From: a virus | Direction: 5' to 3' (one strand) | Virus record (IMG/VR): IMGVR_UViG_3300048785_000032 | Location: 1-23,043 of that record | DNA: 23,043 nt | Shown here: positions 5,737-11,866 of the stretch, piece by piece | Numbering within the stretch: the stretch's first letter is position 1 | Layout of the letters: each line of letters starts with the position of its first letter | Made by a program: the position numbers and the translations under genes | The notes under the pieces: model-generated | Told to the model about the DNA's origin: nothing | Databases searched by the model: none | What the model saw: the letters and a program-made list of their open reading frames with translations, nothing else

Positions 5737-8546
5737 GCGAACACCTCAGATATCTCCCCCTCGGCACCCAGCTTCATCCCCTGCCCCCACTCGGGGGCAG
5801 TAGAAAGGACTTCGATACACTGGTTCATGCACTCCTTTGCGTCCTTGGCGGCAGTCACGGTGACGATGGAGTCATGCACGTGGTATGCCACGTTCCACCC
5901 AGCTTGCTCCGCAGCCCAGACTCCTTCAGCAAGAATGTCGCGGGAGATAGCCTGTACGATGTTTTCCACGAGTAGTCCGCCGTACAGCTTCTTTCCTTTG
6001 CCGTAGCCGTAAACCCATTCGAGTCTGGTTCCACCTCGCCCGTTGTCCACCTTATTTCCTGCCCGCACGTTGGGGTAGTGAATGACTCGTCCGGACGGCA
6101 GGGTGACATCCACCCCTCCCTTGCCCCGGCTAAAGAGCACCCCATTGACCATACGCTGTGCTCCTTCCCGAGCCCGGTGGAAGGCCGTATCGACCCGGCC
6201 CCAGAGGGCTGTGATGTTGGTGTACTTCTTGCGGTATTGCTTGACGAGAGAAACACACTTGTCCGTGGTGAGTTCTCCCGTCTCAAACAACGCACGGACA
6301 TCGGGTGAAGCACGCTGGTTCTTCTCGAACTTCGGAGCACCCATAGAGTTGTGGGCTATGAACGGGCCTGCCTGATAACAGCGATTACTCCCGGCAAGAA
6401 CAATGTCGTACACGTCTGTTTTGTATATTCTCAGAAGCGGTGACAAAACGGAGATTCCCCCGCTCATAGTGCCCGTTATTATCCCTTCTATCGAGTTGGA
6501 GGCGGGGGTTTTCCGCTCCGGGAAGGGACCGCACGTGTCCGATGAAATCTGCTTTTGACATCCGAAGTTCGATTCCCCTTCCGCCGTAATTGTGGTAGTC
6601 CTTGTCAGTTGGATTGTTGATTCTCTTGTTGACGTTGTGCCACATAACGAGCCATCTTCGGCTATCCTTAGCAGAAAGCCCATACTTCCTGGGTTGTCCT
6701 CCTTGCTGGCCCGCACGGCTATTGGCACATTTCCTACACTCAACACTCCGTCCTCTCTGTAGTTTATCTGGGCGAACGCCCGAGCGTTCGCCACACCAGC
6801 ATCGTACTGGAATACGCCTTTCGATCCCGACGTAATACTCAGTGCCGGTAACTGTCCATCTTCCGTACCGTGTGCCCTTAACGGGACAAGCATACCCCCG
6901 CTTGAAGCGATTTCCCCGACGCTTCGCCACCCGCTCTCGCACAATAACAGATGCTGAGGAGTCAACGCGATGCCGCCCCATATAATGACCTCTTTCTTTC
7001 CTGAGTAGACAGAGCCACTGTGTGATACGAACGCACGGCCATCCCATACTGTATCCGTTGGGCGGACGTTTTCGATTGCCTTCCACCCCGTGTCGGTGAG
7101 AATCGGAGTGCCCTTAGCGAGGCAGTATCCGAGACCCAGCACGGTTGCTTTCCCGACATTGCGGAGCAGCTTAAACCGGATCGCCTTGGGCTTAGGGTCA
7201 GTGTCCTTAGGCTTCCGAACTTCCTCGCTGAAGGCTTCACTCGCAAAAGAAGAGTAGACATCTTCACCACTCCCGAAAGCATCCACAAGATCCTGCTGCT
7301 GAGCCCACCAGGCCAGCACGCGAGCTTCAATGTTGGCGGCATCGACCGCCACGAACTTCTTACCTTTGCCAGGAACAACGCAGGCCCGAATCAGTGCCGC
7401 GACCTCACGCTCGAACTCATCCGGCGACCGAGTGGGATTCGGGAAGTTGTGAGCATTGAGCCCACTGCCGCCCGACCACCGGCCCGTGCCCGCCCCCCAG
7501 TAGTTCAGATAGACCCGGAAACCGCCCAGTCGCGAACACAGGAGCAATGTCCGCAACCGGGCGATTTGGGTATCACCCGACCGCTTCGCGAGTCGGGCTT
7601 GCACAAGTGAACTGACGATTATGTTCGGGCAGGACTTCAAGGCCATGAAACCCTCATCCTGCTTGGCCAGTGCCGGGATCAAGCCCTTCTTGCCCATCTT
7701 CATCGGCATCCTGATGCCAGTCTTCTTCAGCACCTGGATGAATGCTTGGCCGAACTGAGGATTACTGGCGAGGACCTCTTCATTCACCACCCGCTTATCT
7801 TCCATCTTCTCCTTGTACTTCACGCCCTTCTTTGTCCGGGACTTCTCCCACTTGAAGACAAAGGGGATCTTCGGCAAGGACCTGATCTTAGACTTCACGT
7901 TCTTCTCGATCCGGTCGGCAGAGGACTTGCACAGAGGAGCCCGCACTTCCAAGGGCTTGTCCACGTAGATCCGCAAGGTGTGGTCGATAAGCCAAAGCTC
8001 GAACTCCGGCCGAGTCATCTGGGGCAGCAGAGCTAGGAGAATGTGACGGGTCAGATCCGCGTCATTGCGGGCATAGGTTGCCAGGGCCAAAGCCTTATCT
8101 GGCGGCAGATCATACAGGCCCTTGAACTGCTCGATCTTCCCCTTGGGCTGGAGCTTGAGTCTCTCGGCGACCGATTCCAAGTCATTCCCACCGCTCACCT
8201 CGGCGGGCCCGTACACTGCATTGGCCATGAACAACGTGTCCAGCATGAAGCGGGGAACGAAACTGTATCGTAGTCGCCAGATTAACGCGTCGAACGTCAT
8301 CTTGTGGTTGACAAACGTATGGGACTTGTACGATTTTAACCATTTCGGAATGTCCTCCCCGACAATGAAGTCGGTCTTGCCATTGGGATAAGCCACACCG
8401 ATGCCGTGGGCCTTGAACCGGCGGTCCTGGATGTACTCCTCCGTGCGATAGCCCTTCCCGTTCCGCAGCAGGTGGAAGGTGTCATCGTAGAAGGTCTCGA
8501 AGTCGGTCACCACGTACTTCTTGTCGTCGAACTGTCCGTACTTCAT
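5733..8546 (-). CDS. polA: Family A DNA polymerase with 3'-5' exonuclease, interrupted by an intein
   Basis: The 937-codon frame encodes a polymerase of about 678 residues once a 259-residue intein is removed. The exonuclease domain shows DFE (Asp15, Glu17), FVNHKMTFDALIW (Asp86) and YARNDAD (Tyr158, Asp162). The polymerase domain has motif A VDAANIEARVLAW (Asp402), motif B R-x3-K...GLGY (Lys466, Tyr474) broken by the intein and resuming SMGAPKF, and motif C VHDSI (His891, Asp892). Aligned by eye with E. coli Pol I, the Phe762 position is Leu470, a variant common in environmental viruses and proposed to mark slower, often temperate, replication. There is no 5'-3' nuclease domain. GGAGAAAGCC precedes the ATG. 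It should be the replicative enzyme of this phage. Confidence 0.95.
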   Translation of the reverse strand: MKYGQFDDKKYVVTDFETFYDDTFHLLRNGKGYRTEEYIQDRRFKAHGIGVAYPNGKTDFIVGEDIPKWLKSYKSHTFVNHKMTFDALIWRLRYSFVPRFMLDTLFMANAVYGPAEVSGGNDLESVAERLKLQPKGKIEQFKGLYDLPPDKALALATYARNDADLTRHILLALLPQMTRPEFELWLIDHTLRIYVDKPLEVRAPLCKSSADRIEKNVKSKIRSLPKIPFVFKWEKSRTKKGVKYKEKMEDKRVVNEEVLASNPQFGQAFIQVLKKTGIRMPMKMGKKGLIPALAKQDEGFMALKSCPNIIVSSLVQARLAKRSGDTQIARLRTLLLCSRLGGFRVYLNYWGAGTGRWSGGSGLNAHNFPNPTRSPDEFEREVAALIRACVVPGKGKKFVAVDAANIEARVLAWWAQQQDLVDAFGSGEDVYSSFASEAFSEEVRKPKDTDPKPKAIRFKLLRNVGKATVLGLGYCLAKGTPILTDTGWKAIENVRPTDTVWDGRAFVSHSGSVYSGKKEVIIWGGIALTPQHLLLCESGWRSVGEIASSGGMLVPLRAHGTEDGQLPALSITSGSKGVFQYDAGVANARAFAQINYREDGVLSVGNVPIAVRASKEDNPGSMGFLLRIAEDGSLCGTTSTRESTIQLTRTTTITAEGESNFGCQKQISSDTCGPFPERKTPASNSIEGIITGTMSGGISVLSPLLRIYKTDVYDIVLAGSNRCYQAGPFIAHNSMGAPKFEKNQRASPDVRALFETGELTTDKCVSLVKQYRKKYTNITALWGRVDTAFHRAREGAQRMVNGVLFSRGKGGVDVTLPSGRVIHYPNVRAGNKVDNGRGGTRLEWVYGYGKGKKLYGGLLVENIVQAISRDILAEGVWAAEQAGWNVAYHVHDSIVTVTAAKDAKECMNQCIEVLSTAPEWGQGMKLGAEGEISEVFA
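6348..7124 (-). other. Intein in the polymerase O-helix (motif B)
   Basis: Residues 475-733 of the polymerase frame form a self-splicing intein. Block A is CLAKGTPILTDTGWKAI with the nucleophile Cys475; block B is IALTPQHLLL with the TPxH histidine (His532); block F is DVYDIVLAG (711-719); block G is FIAHN ending in His732-Asn733, followed by Ser734 as the +1 nucleophile. All residues needed for splicing are present. It interrupts the dNTP-binding helix immediately after Tyr474, so unspliced protein should be inactive. The stretch between about residue 545 and 700 shows no domain in this frame: it is Ser/Thr/Gly-rich and coincides with the HNH gene written in another frame. The splicing domains alone would amount to a mini-intein. 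Confidence 0.9.
6385..6981 (-). CDS. HNH homing endonuclease encoded out of frame inside the intein
   Basis: A 198-residue protein in a different frame of the same strand as the polymerase. Start 6981 is chosen because AGAGGT lies six bases upstream; the ATG falls inside intein block B and the TAA (6385-6387) falls between blocks F and G. The N-terminal module KGTRYGRWTV...RCWCGERSGV...LQRGRSVECRKC (35-85) has paired cysteines (61, 63, 82, 85) like the N-terminal zinc module of phage HNH/AP2-type endonucleases. The C-terminal module WHNVNKRINNP...YHNYGGRGI (114-137) and LDRRDNNGHYERGNLRFVT (163-181) with IQNRR is a typical phage HNH nuclease. Such enzymes cut intein-less alleles so the element spreads. 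It should be translated independently from the polymerase mRNA; a free-standing product is inference. Confidence 0.85.
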   Translation of the reverse strand: MGRHRVDSSASVIVRERVAKRRGNRFKRGYACPVKGTRYGRWTVTGTEYYVGIERRIPVRCWCGERSGVRPDKLQRGRSVECRKCANSRAGQQGGQPRKYGLSAKDSRRWLVMWHNVNKRINNPTDKDYHNYGGRGIELRMSKADFIGHVRSLPGAENPRLQLDRRDNNGHYERGNLRFVTASENIQNRRVRHCSCRE

Positions 8547-9130
8547 GGCTTTCTCCGCGACCGAGTAGAGACCATCAGGATTCCCAGACCAACTAGGAAT
8601 CCCACAATGGTCACGTATGGTGACTCAGGCACAATGATCGTAGCGGGCGTGACAGTGCCTGTCAAGCCCAGCACGCCATCCAACTCGGCCCCCGTGAAGT
8701 CCGTATTGTTGAGAGTCGCACCAGTAAAGTCACTGCCGAACAGCGTGGCGTAGGCAAAGGAGGTGTTGGTCAGATTGGCTTCCTGGAAGGACATGTGCCC
8801 TTGGATCACCAGGGCATTCTGATTCACCCAAGAGAAGTTGGCTCCCGTGAGATTGGCGTTGAAGAAGTTGGCGTTGTAGCTGACGAATCCCTGCCCGCTC
8901 AGCGTAGCTCCCGCCAGATCGGCGTGAGACAGATCGGACAGGCCGAAGTTTACGCCCACCAGATTCTTATTCCGGAAGTCAGCGTACTCTAGGTTCATCG
9001 ACGAGAAGTCCGCCCCCGGTCCGATGGTTTTCGTGGTGATCACCTGCCCTGTCATCCAATTCGTGACAGTGGCGGCAGCAGGGGAAGCCAGTGCGGCCAG
9101 GAGCAGCAGGGGTAAGGTACGCTTTATCAT
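8543..9130 (-). CDS. Secreted pentapeptide-repeat protein with PEP-CTERM-like C-terminus
   Basis: A 195-residue protein. Residues 1-20 are a Sec signal peptide (IKRTLPLLLLAALASPAAA). Residues about 40-152 are pentapeptide repeats of the A(D/N)L/F type (ADFSS, ADLAG, ANLTG, SDFTG, TDFTG, AELDG), which fold as a right-handed quadrilateral beta-helix. The end, VPES followed by a hydrophobic segment (VTIVGFLVGLGILMV) and TRSRRKP, has the three-part layout of a PEP-CTERM exosortase signal, although PES replaces PEP. GGAGATACA precedes the ATG; the stop overlaps the polymerase start as ATGA. An exported, surface-sorted protein in a replication operon looks like a cargo gene that alters the host envelope; this is inference. 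Confidence 0.8.
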   Translation of the reverse strand: MIKRTLPLLLLAALASPAAATVTNWMTGQVITTKTIGPGADFSSMNLEYADFRNKNLVGVNFGLSDLSHADLAGATLSGQGFVSYNANFFNANLTGANFSWVNQNALVIQGHMSFQEANLTNTSFAYATLFGSDFTGATLNNTDFTGAELDGVLGLTGTVTPATIIVPESPYVTIVGFLVGLGILMVSTRSRRKP

Positions 9131-9201
9131 TGTATCTCCATTTGACAGTGTGAAGTCTCGACGTTATACTCTATATCCGTTAGGGGTCGGGGATATAGCC
9201 C

Positions 9202-9468
9202 CTATTCCTCGTCCCGAGAGACTGGTCCCCGCCGTTCATTCATTCTCGCATCCCCTGCCGCCCGAAACCTCCCGATGAGATTGTTTACACGATCCTCGTT
9301 CCAGGAGATCGGGACTTCAACAAAGAGTTCACAAGCCCGGAAGGTGCAGCCCAGCTTGACGTGCCTTTTGTCGCCCGAAGCTGTAGGCGTGAGGGCGATG
9401 ACAGTCGTGCAGTCACTGAGAACTGGCCACCGTTCCGGCTTGAGAACGAACACAGGTTCAAAGTTCAT
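9202..9468 (-). CDS. Hypothetical protein
   Basis: An 88-residue protein. Start 9468 has an excellent AAGGAGAAACA site; the longer frame from 9510 runs into the tRNA-like element and is discarded. The sequence alternates beta-like and helical segments (VLKPERWPVLSDCTTVIALTP, LFVEVPISWNEDRVNNLIG) and ends in a charged tail. I recognise no family. It is followed by a 71-base gap before the pentapeptide gene containing a hairpin-capable GGGG/CCCC pair (about 9182-9204). Confidence 0.6.
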   Translation of the reverse strand: MNFEPVFVLKPERWPVLSDCTTVIALTPTASGDKRHVKLGCTFRACELFVEVPISWNEDRVNNLIGRFRAAGDARMNERRGPVSRDEE

Positions 9469-9483
9469 TGTTTCTCCTTGTAA

Positions 9484-9555
9484 CATGATCGGCAGGAGTC
9501 GAACCTGCATTACCTTGGGCAGCCACGCCGAGTCCTACCATTAGACGACGATCAT
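9484..9555 (-). tRNA. tRNA-like element (isotype not determinable)
   Basis: On the minus strand 71 bases fold like a tRNA: ATGATCG pairs perfectly with CGATCAT (7-bp acceptor), GTCT-AATGGTA-GGAC is a canonical D arm with the GG pair, and GCAGG-TTCGACT-CCTGC is a canonical T arm. The 23 bases between D and T arms match the normal length, but I cannot form a standard five-pair anticodon stem with a U33 loop; the best alternatives keep only three pairs. There is no encoded CCA. It may be a degenerate tRNA, a tRNA mimic, or a tRNA whose anticodon arm I misread. Confidence 0.5.
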
Positions 9556-9679
9556 TTAAGGCGGGATTCCTTGAACCGCCAGACCAACCACTATACTTTA
9601 ACGTCCATGCGTGGTCCCGGACGGGCGTAGTGTTAGAGAGCTTCGCCATGCTCTTCCCTGACATTTCGTCATGGGGATT

Positions 9680-9961
9680 TTACTCGGGCCGATCACCACC
9701 GATGGGCCAGTTCTCGGCAGTCTTGCCGGAGATCGTCACCGGAGCGTAGACATCATATCCAGCCGGTTTGTCAGTGCGATGATACCCATAGGTGGTGTCA
9801 TCGAACACCAGGTTGCCACACTCAGCATGGTGCCGGACCAGGAGGATTGTGCTCCCGTCCTCGCGTGCCGCAGTCTGGACCGGGACTCGCTTTCCGGTGC
9901 GGATGACAGTCGCCTCCTTACGTTCGTCCAGGACCGCCGGGGAAGGGGAATAACCTTGCAT
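9680..9961 (-). CDS. Hypothetical protein
   Basis: A 93-residue protein preceded by an excellent GAGGAGCAAAC site. It contains a mixed charged N-terminus, a His/Cys-containing segment (LLVRHHAECGNLVFDDTTYGYHR cut here into LLVRHHAECG and DDTTYGYHRT) and a Pro/Gly-rich end. No family recognised. Its leader contains the sequence CTCAAAAAGGACAGTT (plus strand), nearly repeated before the gene at 10460-10723. Confidence 0.6.
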   Translation of the reverse strand: MQGYSPSPAVLDERKEATVIRTGKRVPVQTAAREDGSTILLVRHHAECGNLVFDDTTYGYHRTDKPAGYDVYAPVTISGKTAENWPIGGDRPE

Positions 9962-10020
9962 GTTTGCTCCTCAAAAAGGACAGTTGAATCAGACAGACCC
10001 CAGATCCGAGGGGAAGCAAA

Positions 10021-10179
10021 TTAATTCCCCCAGATTTTCTCGACCCGCTTCCGCTCAGACTCCGACCGATCGGCGTGCTTGCCCTTGCCGGCAGAGGTTG
10101 TGGGGCGGGGATTGTGTACGCACCCCGAGTCCAGCTTGACCAGGTGGGGATGATCCTTGGTTCCGATATTACGCGTCAT
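10021..10179 (-). CDS. Small hypothetical protein
   Basis: A 52-residue protein. Start 10179 is set by AAGGAGTTCTC immediately upstream; an ATG eight codons earlier lacks a site. The N-terminal half TRNIGTKDHPHLVKLDSG looks folded, the C-terminal half is Lys/Arg/Glu-rich (GKHADRSESERKRVEKIW). Function unknown. Its translation leader is a near copy of that of the next gene upstream. Confidence 0.55.
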   Translation of the reverse strand: MTRNIGTKDHPHLVKLDSGCVHNPRPTTSAGKGKHADRSESERKRVEKIWGN

Positions 10180-10189
10180 GAGAACTCCT

Positions 10190-10417
10190 TCAAATGTGAA
10201 CATTGTCTCTAACGAAACACCACGCGATGTTTCCGCTGGGCAAGTAGCCGCTTACCATGTCCCCACTCCATCCGCAAGCAGCCCGAAATCTACTAGCAGC
10301 GACACCATGGCCTTTATCAGCAGGATAGAATACCCGCTTCATCCCTTCCGCTCGTGCCGATATCCTGGCTGGTAGTGTCGCGGTCGGTGCGTGGAATCTT
10401 GTCTCGATCGCTTTCAT
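10190..10417 (-). CDS. Small conserved-type phage protein
   Basis: A 75-residue protein starting MKAIETRFHAPTATLPARISA and ending with a GW...GYLPSGNIAWCFV segment. This layout (a short MKAI head, an ARI.A segment, a C-terminal strand pair) resembles small uncharacterised proteins seen in many phage early regions, but I cannot assign a function. AAGGAGTTCTC precedes the ATG, the same leader as the downstream gene. A TTGACT / TAGAGT pair 16 bases apart lies about 20 bases upstream as a weak promoter candidate. Confidence 0.6.
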   Translation of the reverse strand: MKAIETRFHAPTATLPARISARAEGMKRVFYPADKGHGVAASRFRAACGWSGDMVSGYLPSGNIAWCFVRDNVHI

Positions 10418-10459
10418 GAGAACTCCTTTGGTTATACTCTACCTCGGATTCGGCGAGAG

Positions 10460-10723
10460 TCAAACGCATTGTCCAAATTTCTTGAGCTTGCGTGCCTTGA
10501 TCCGTTCTCGGACCCTGACTTGACGCGTACGTTCTGCCGCGAAGAGCAGGAAGGATTCGACGGGGACCATGTACTCGTTTGGACCACCACGCCGCTTCCC
10601 TTTTTGGCGGATGACAATCGAGTCGAACCGCCTCTCAGCAATGGCGGGGACCAAGCCGACGATCCAATCCCTGCCGCCAAAGGATAAGGAACGGTACACA
10701 AGTTTTGTCAGTGGCGTTGCCAT
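10460..10723 (-). CDS. Hypothetical basic protein
   Basis: An 87-residue protein, basic at the C-terminus (RVRERIKARKLKKFGQ), with a central RQKGKRRGGPNEYMVPVESF segment. I do not recognise it. A GAGAAGCGATC stretch, weaker than most sites here, precedes the ATG. Two other frames are open across the same DNA; this one is chosen because of its start context and because its composition resembles neighbouring small genes. Confidence 0.5.
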   Translation of the reverse strand: MATPLTKLVYRSLSFGGRDWIVGLVPAIAERRFDSIVIRQKGKRRGGPNEYMVPVESFLLFAAERTRQVRVRERIKARKLKKFGQCV

Positions 10724-10756
10724 GATCGCTTCTCAAAAAGGACAATTCACTCATCA

Positions 10757-10778
10757 CCGCACCGTCCTAACGGTGCGG
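10757..10778. terminator. Perfect 9-bp hairpin between small genes
   Basis: CCGCACCGT, loop CCTA, then ACGGTGCGG form a perfect stem. There is no T-run on either strand, so a classical intrinsic terminator is doubtful; it may be an RNA processing or stabilising element. It lies between the end of a 27-codon frame (10792) and the next start (10723). Confidence 0.4.
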
Positions 10779-10791
10779 GGGGAAAGAACTG

Positions 10792-10875
10792 TCAACCGCA
10801 GACATCACCTTGGCAATTGGCCACACTTGCCGCTGCCTGATTATACACTCTCAGGATGTTTTGTTCCGCTTGCAT
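10792..10875 (-). CDS. Possible 27-residue peptide
   Basis: A short frame begins with ATG at 10875, seven bases after a good GAGGAG site, and ends TGA at 10792. The peptide begins MQAEQNILRVYNQ and ends with two cysteines (CQGDVC). It fits exactly between the HNH gene stop and a hairpin, and its leader resembles those of the neighbouring small genes (CCTTTTGAGGAG). No homology can be claimed; support is only the ribosome site and position. Confidence 0.4.
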   Translation of the reverse strand: MQAEQNILRVYNQAAASVANCQGDVCG

Positions 10876-10886
10876 GATGTTACTCC

Positions 10887-11309
10887 TCAAAAGGGAACTG
10901 GCTCAAGTCCAGCCTGAGACTCAGCGTAGTCAAGGTAATTCTTGGAATTCACTTGGATAGACTGCTGGTAGGCTTCGGGATGCTTTCCCGCATTCTCGAT
11001 CGGCTTCTTGGCTTCCAAGTGCTCAGGATTGCAGCAAGCCCTCTGATGGCATTTATGATCCACGTCACGCCCAGCCGGAGTAACGCCCCGTAGAGACGCG
11101 TAAGCGATCCGGTGGACAAACCGCTTCGCACCGTTGTACTTGCACTCGCCATACCCGTCGGTGTCCAATCGGCCGAGCCAGATCCAGCATGGCGTGGTGA
11201 AGCCAGTATCGACGTGGGTACAATGGCGAAGGATTCTACGCCACTGGACATTGGTTGGCGTGGGATACGCAATCCCTTGGCGACGAGGACGATAGTCGGG
11301 ACAAGTCAT
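10887..11309 (-). CDS. Free-standing HNH endonuclease
   Basis: A 140-residue HNH nuclease of the phage homing-endonuclease type. Signatures are CWIWLGRLDTDGYG (41-54), the His-Arg pair in VHRIAYASL (65-73), the HNH core DVDHKCHQRACCNPEHLEA (82-100, with His85, Cys87, Cys92, Cys93, His97) and the trailing ENAGKH. TTAGGAGCATTACC precedes the ATG. It lies among small unknown genes rather than inside an intron that I can identify, so it is probably a mobile free-standing endonuclease. It belongs to a different HNH subtype from the intein-embedded one. Confidence 0.88.
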   Translation of the reverse strand: MTCPDYRPRRQGIAYPTPTNVQWRRILRHCTHVDTGFTTPCWIWLGRLDTDGYGECKYNGAKRFVHRIAYASLRGVTPAGRDVDHKCHQRACCNPEHLEAKKPIENAGKHPEAYQQSIQVNSKNYLDYAESQAGLEPVPF

Positions 11310-11354
11310 GGTAATGCTCCTAATGGGGTGAAAATGGCCATCCCTGCCGTCTAC

Positions 11355-11409
11355 GTCCTATTCCAGACTCACGGAAACGACCATTTGCGGGGCCCGTGAG
11401 GGATAGGAC
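11355..11409. repeat. Long imperfect hairpin upstream of the HNH gene
   Basis: GTCCTATTCC-AGA-CTCACGG (11355-11374) can pair with CCGTGAG-GGATAGGAC (11394-11409): 16 pairs broken only by a one-base and a three-base bulge, with a 19-base loop. It lies 46 bases before the HNH start codon and is transcribed leftward into its leader. It could control expression of the endonuclease or mark the edge of the inserted element; neither is shown. Confidence 0.6.
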
Positions 11410-11430
11410 GGGTCAAAGGTCCACTTAGTT

Positions 11431-11453
11431 CGCCCCGCACCACGGGGCGATAG
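11431..11453. terminator. GC-rich hairpin after the 11463-11795 gene
   Basis: TCGCCCCG, loop CACCA, CGGGGCGA gives a perfect eight-pair stem just downstream of the stop of the gene at 11463-11795. No T-run follows on the minus strand, so it is at best a weak or factor-assisted terminator. Confidence 0.4.
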
Positions 11454-11462
11454 AAGGGGACG

Positions 11463-11795
11463 TTATTCCACAAATGCGACATTCACTTCTGAGACTTCTA
11501 ATAGGGCACAATCCTGCCTGAATGCTCCGCGGATGAATCGGGCGATTTCTTGAACCGAGTACGCCAGGGCCTCATCATCAAAGACGGTGTAGATCAAGCC
11601 CGACTCGTGGATGAGTTTTTCATCTTGGAGCCATCCGCCCTCGATTCCCTGTACCGTGAATCCACCACACCAACGCGATAGAGTCTCGCCGACGAATTGC
11701 TCCGCATCCGTGTTCATGGCAGCGGAACGGATCGCACTGTCATATTTCTTCTTTCCGTTCCGGACACAGCCAACTGTCACAACGATCTTACGCAT
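11463..11795 (-). CDS. Hypothetical protein
   Basis: A 110-residue protein with start 11795 preceded by AAAGGAGTATCCCTC. The N-terminus KIVVTVGCVRNGK is beta-like; the middle contains a TVQGIEGGWLQDEK segment and FDDEALAYSVQEIARFI helix, ending acidic. I do not recognise a family. It is the first gene after the gene-free repeat region and follows a promoter and a very stable leader hairpin, so it probably opens a transcription unit. Confidence 0.65.
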   Translation of the reverse strand: MRKIVVTVGCVRNGKKKYDSAIRSAAMNTDAEQFVGETLSRWCGGFTVQGIEGGWLQDEKLIHESGLIYTVFDDEALAYSVQEIARFIRGAFRQDCALLEVSEVNVAFVE

Positions 11796-11821
11796 GAGGG
11801 ATACTCCTTTAAGGGGTTAAC

Positions 11822-11841
11822 GCTTGCCCCGTAGGGCAAGC
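11822..11841 (-). promoter_or_regulatory. 5'-leader hairpin with UACG tetraloop
   Basis: GCTTGCCC and GGGCAAGC form a perfect 8-bp stem. On the leftward transcript the loop is UACG closed by C-G, an exceptionally stable UNCG tetraloop. It lies 27 bases upstream of the start of the 11463-11795 gene and downstream of a promoter candidate. The same 18-base core (CTTGCCCTACGGGGCAAG) recurs in inverse orientation at 14881-14898 in the leader of the RNase H gene. Confidence 0.6.
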
Positions 11842-11866
11842 TTGATGCTCAAGCGATCATACAGGA

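Noticed and set aside
9458-9664. A 68-residue minus-strand frame
   Set aside because: It covers the tRNA-like element and has no ribosome site at its start.
10432-10701. An 89-residue minus-strand frame overlapping the 10460-10723 gene
   Set aside because: Poorer start context than the overlapping frame and Ser/Arg-rich shadow-like composition.
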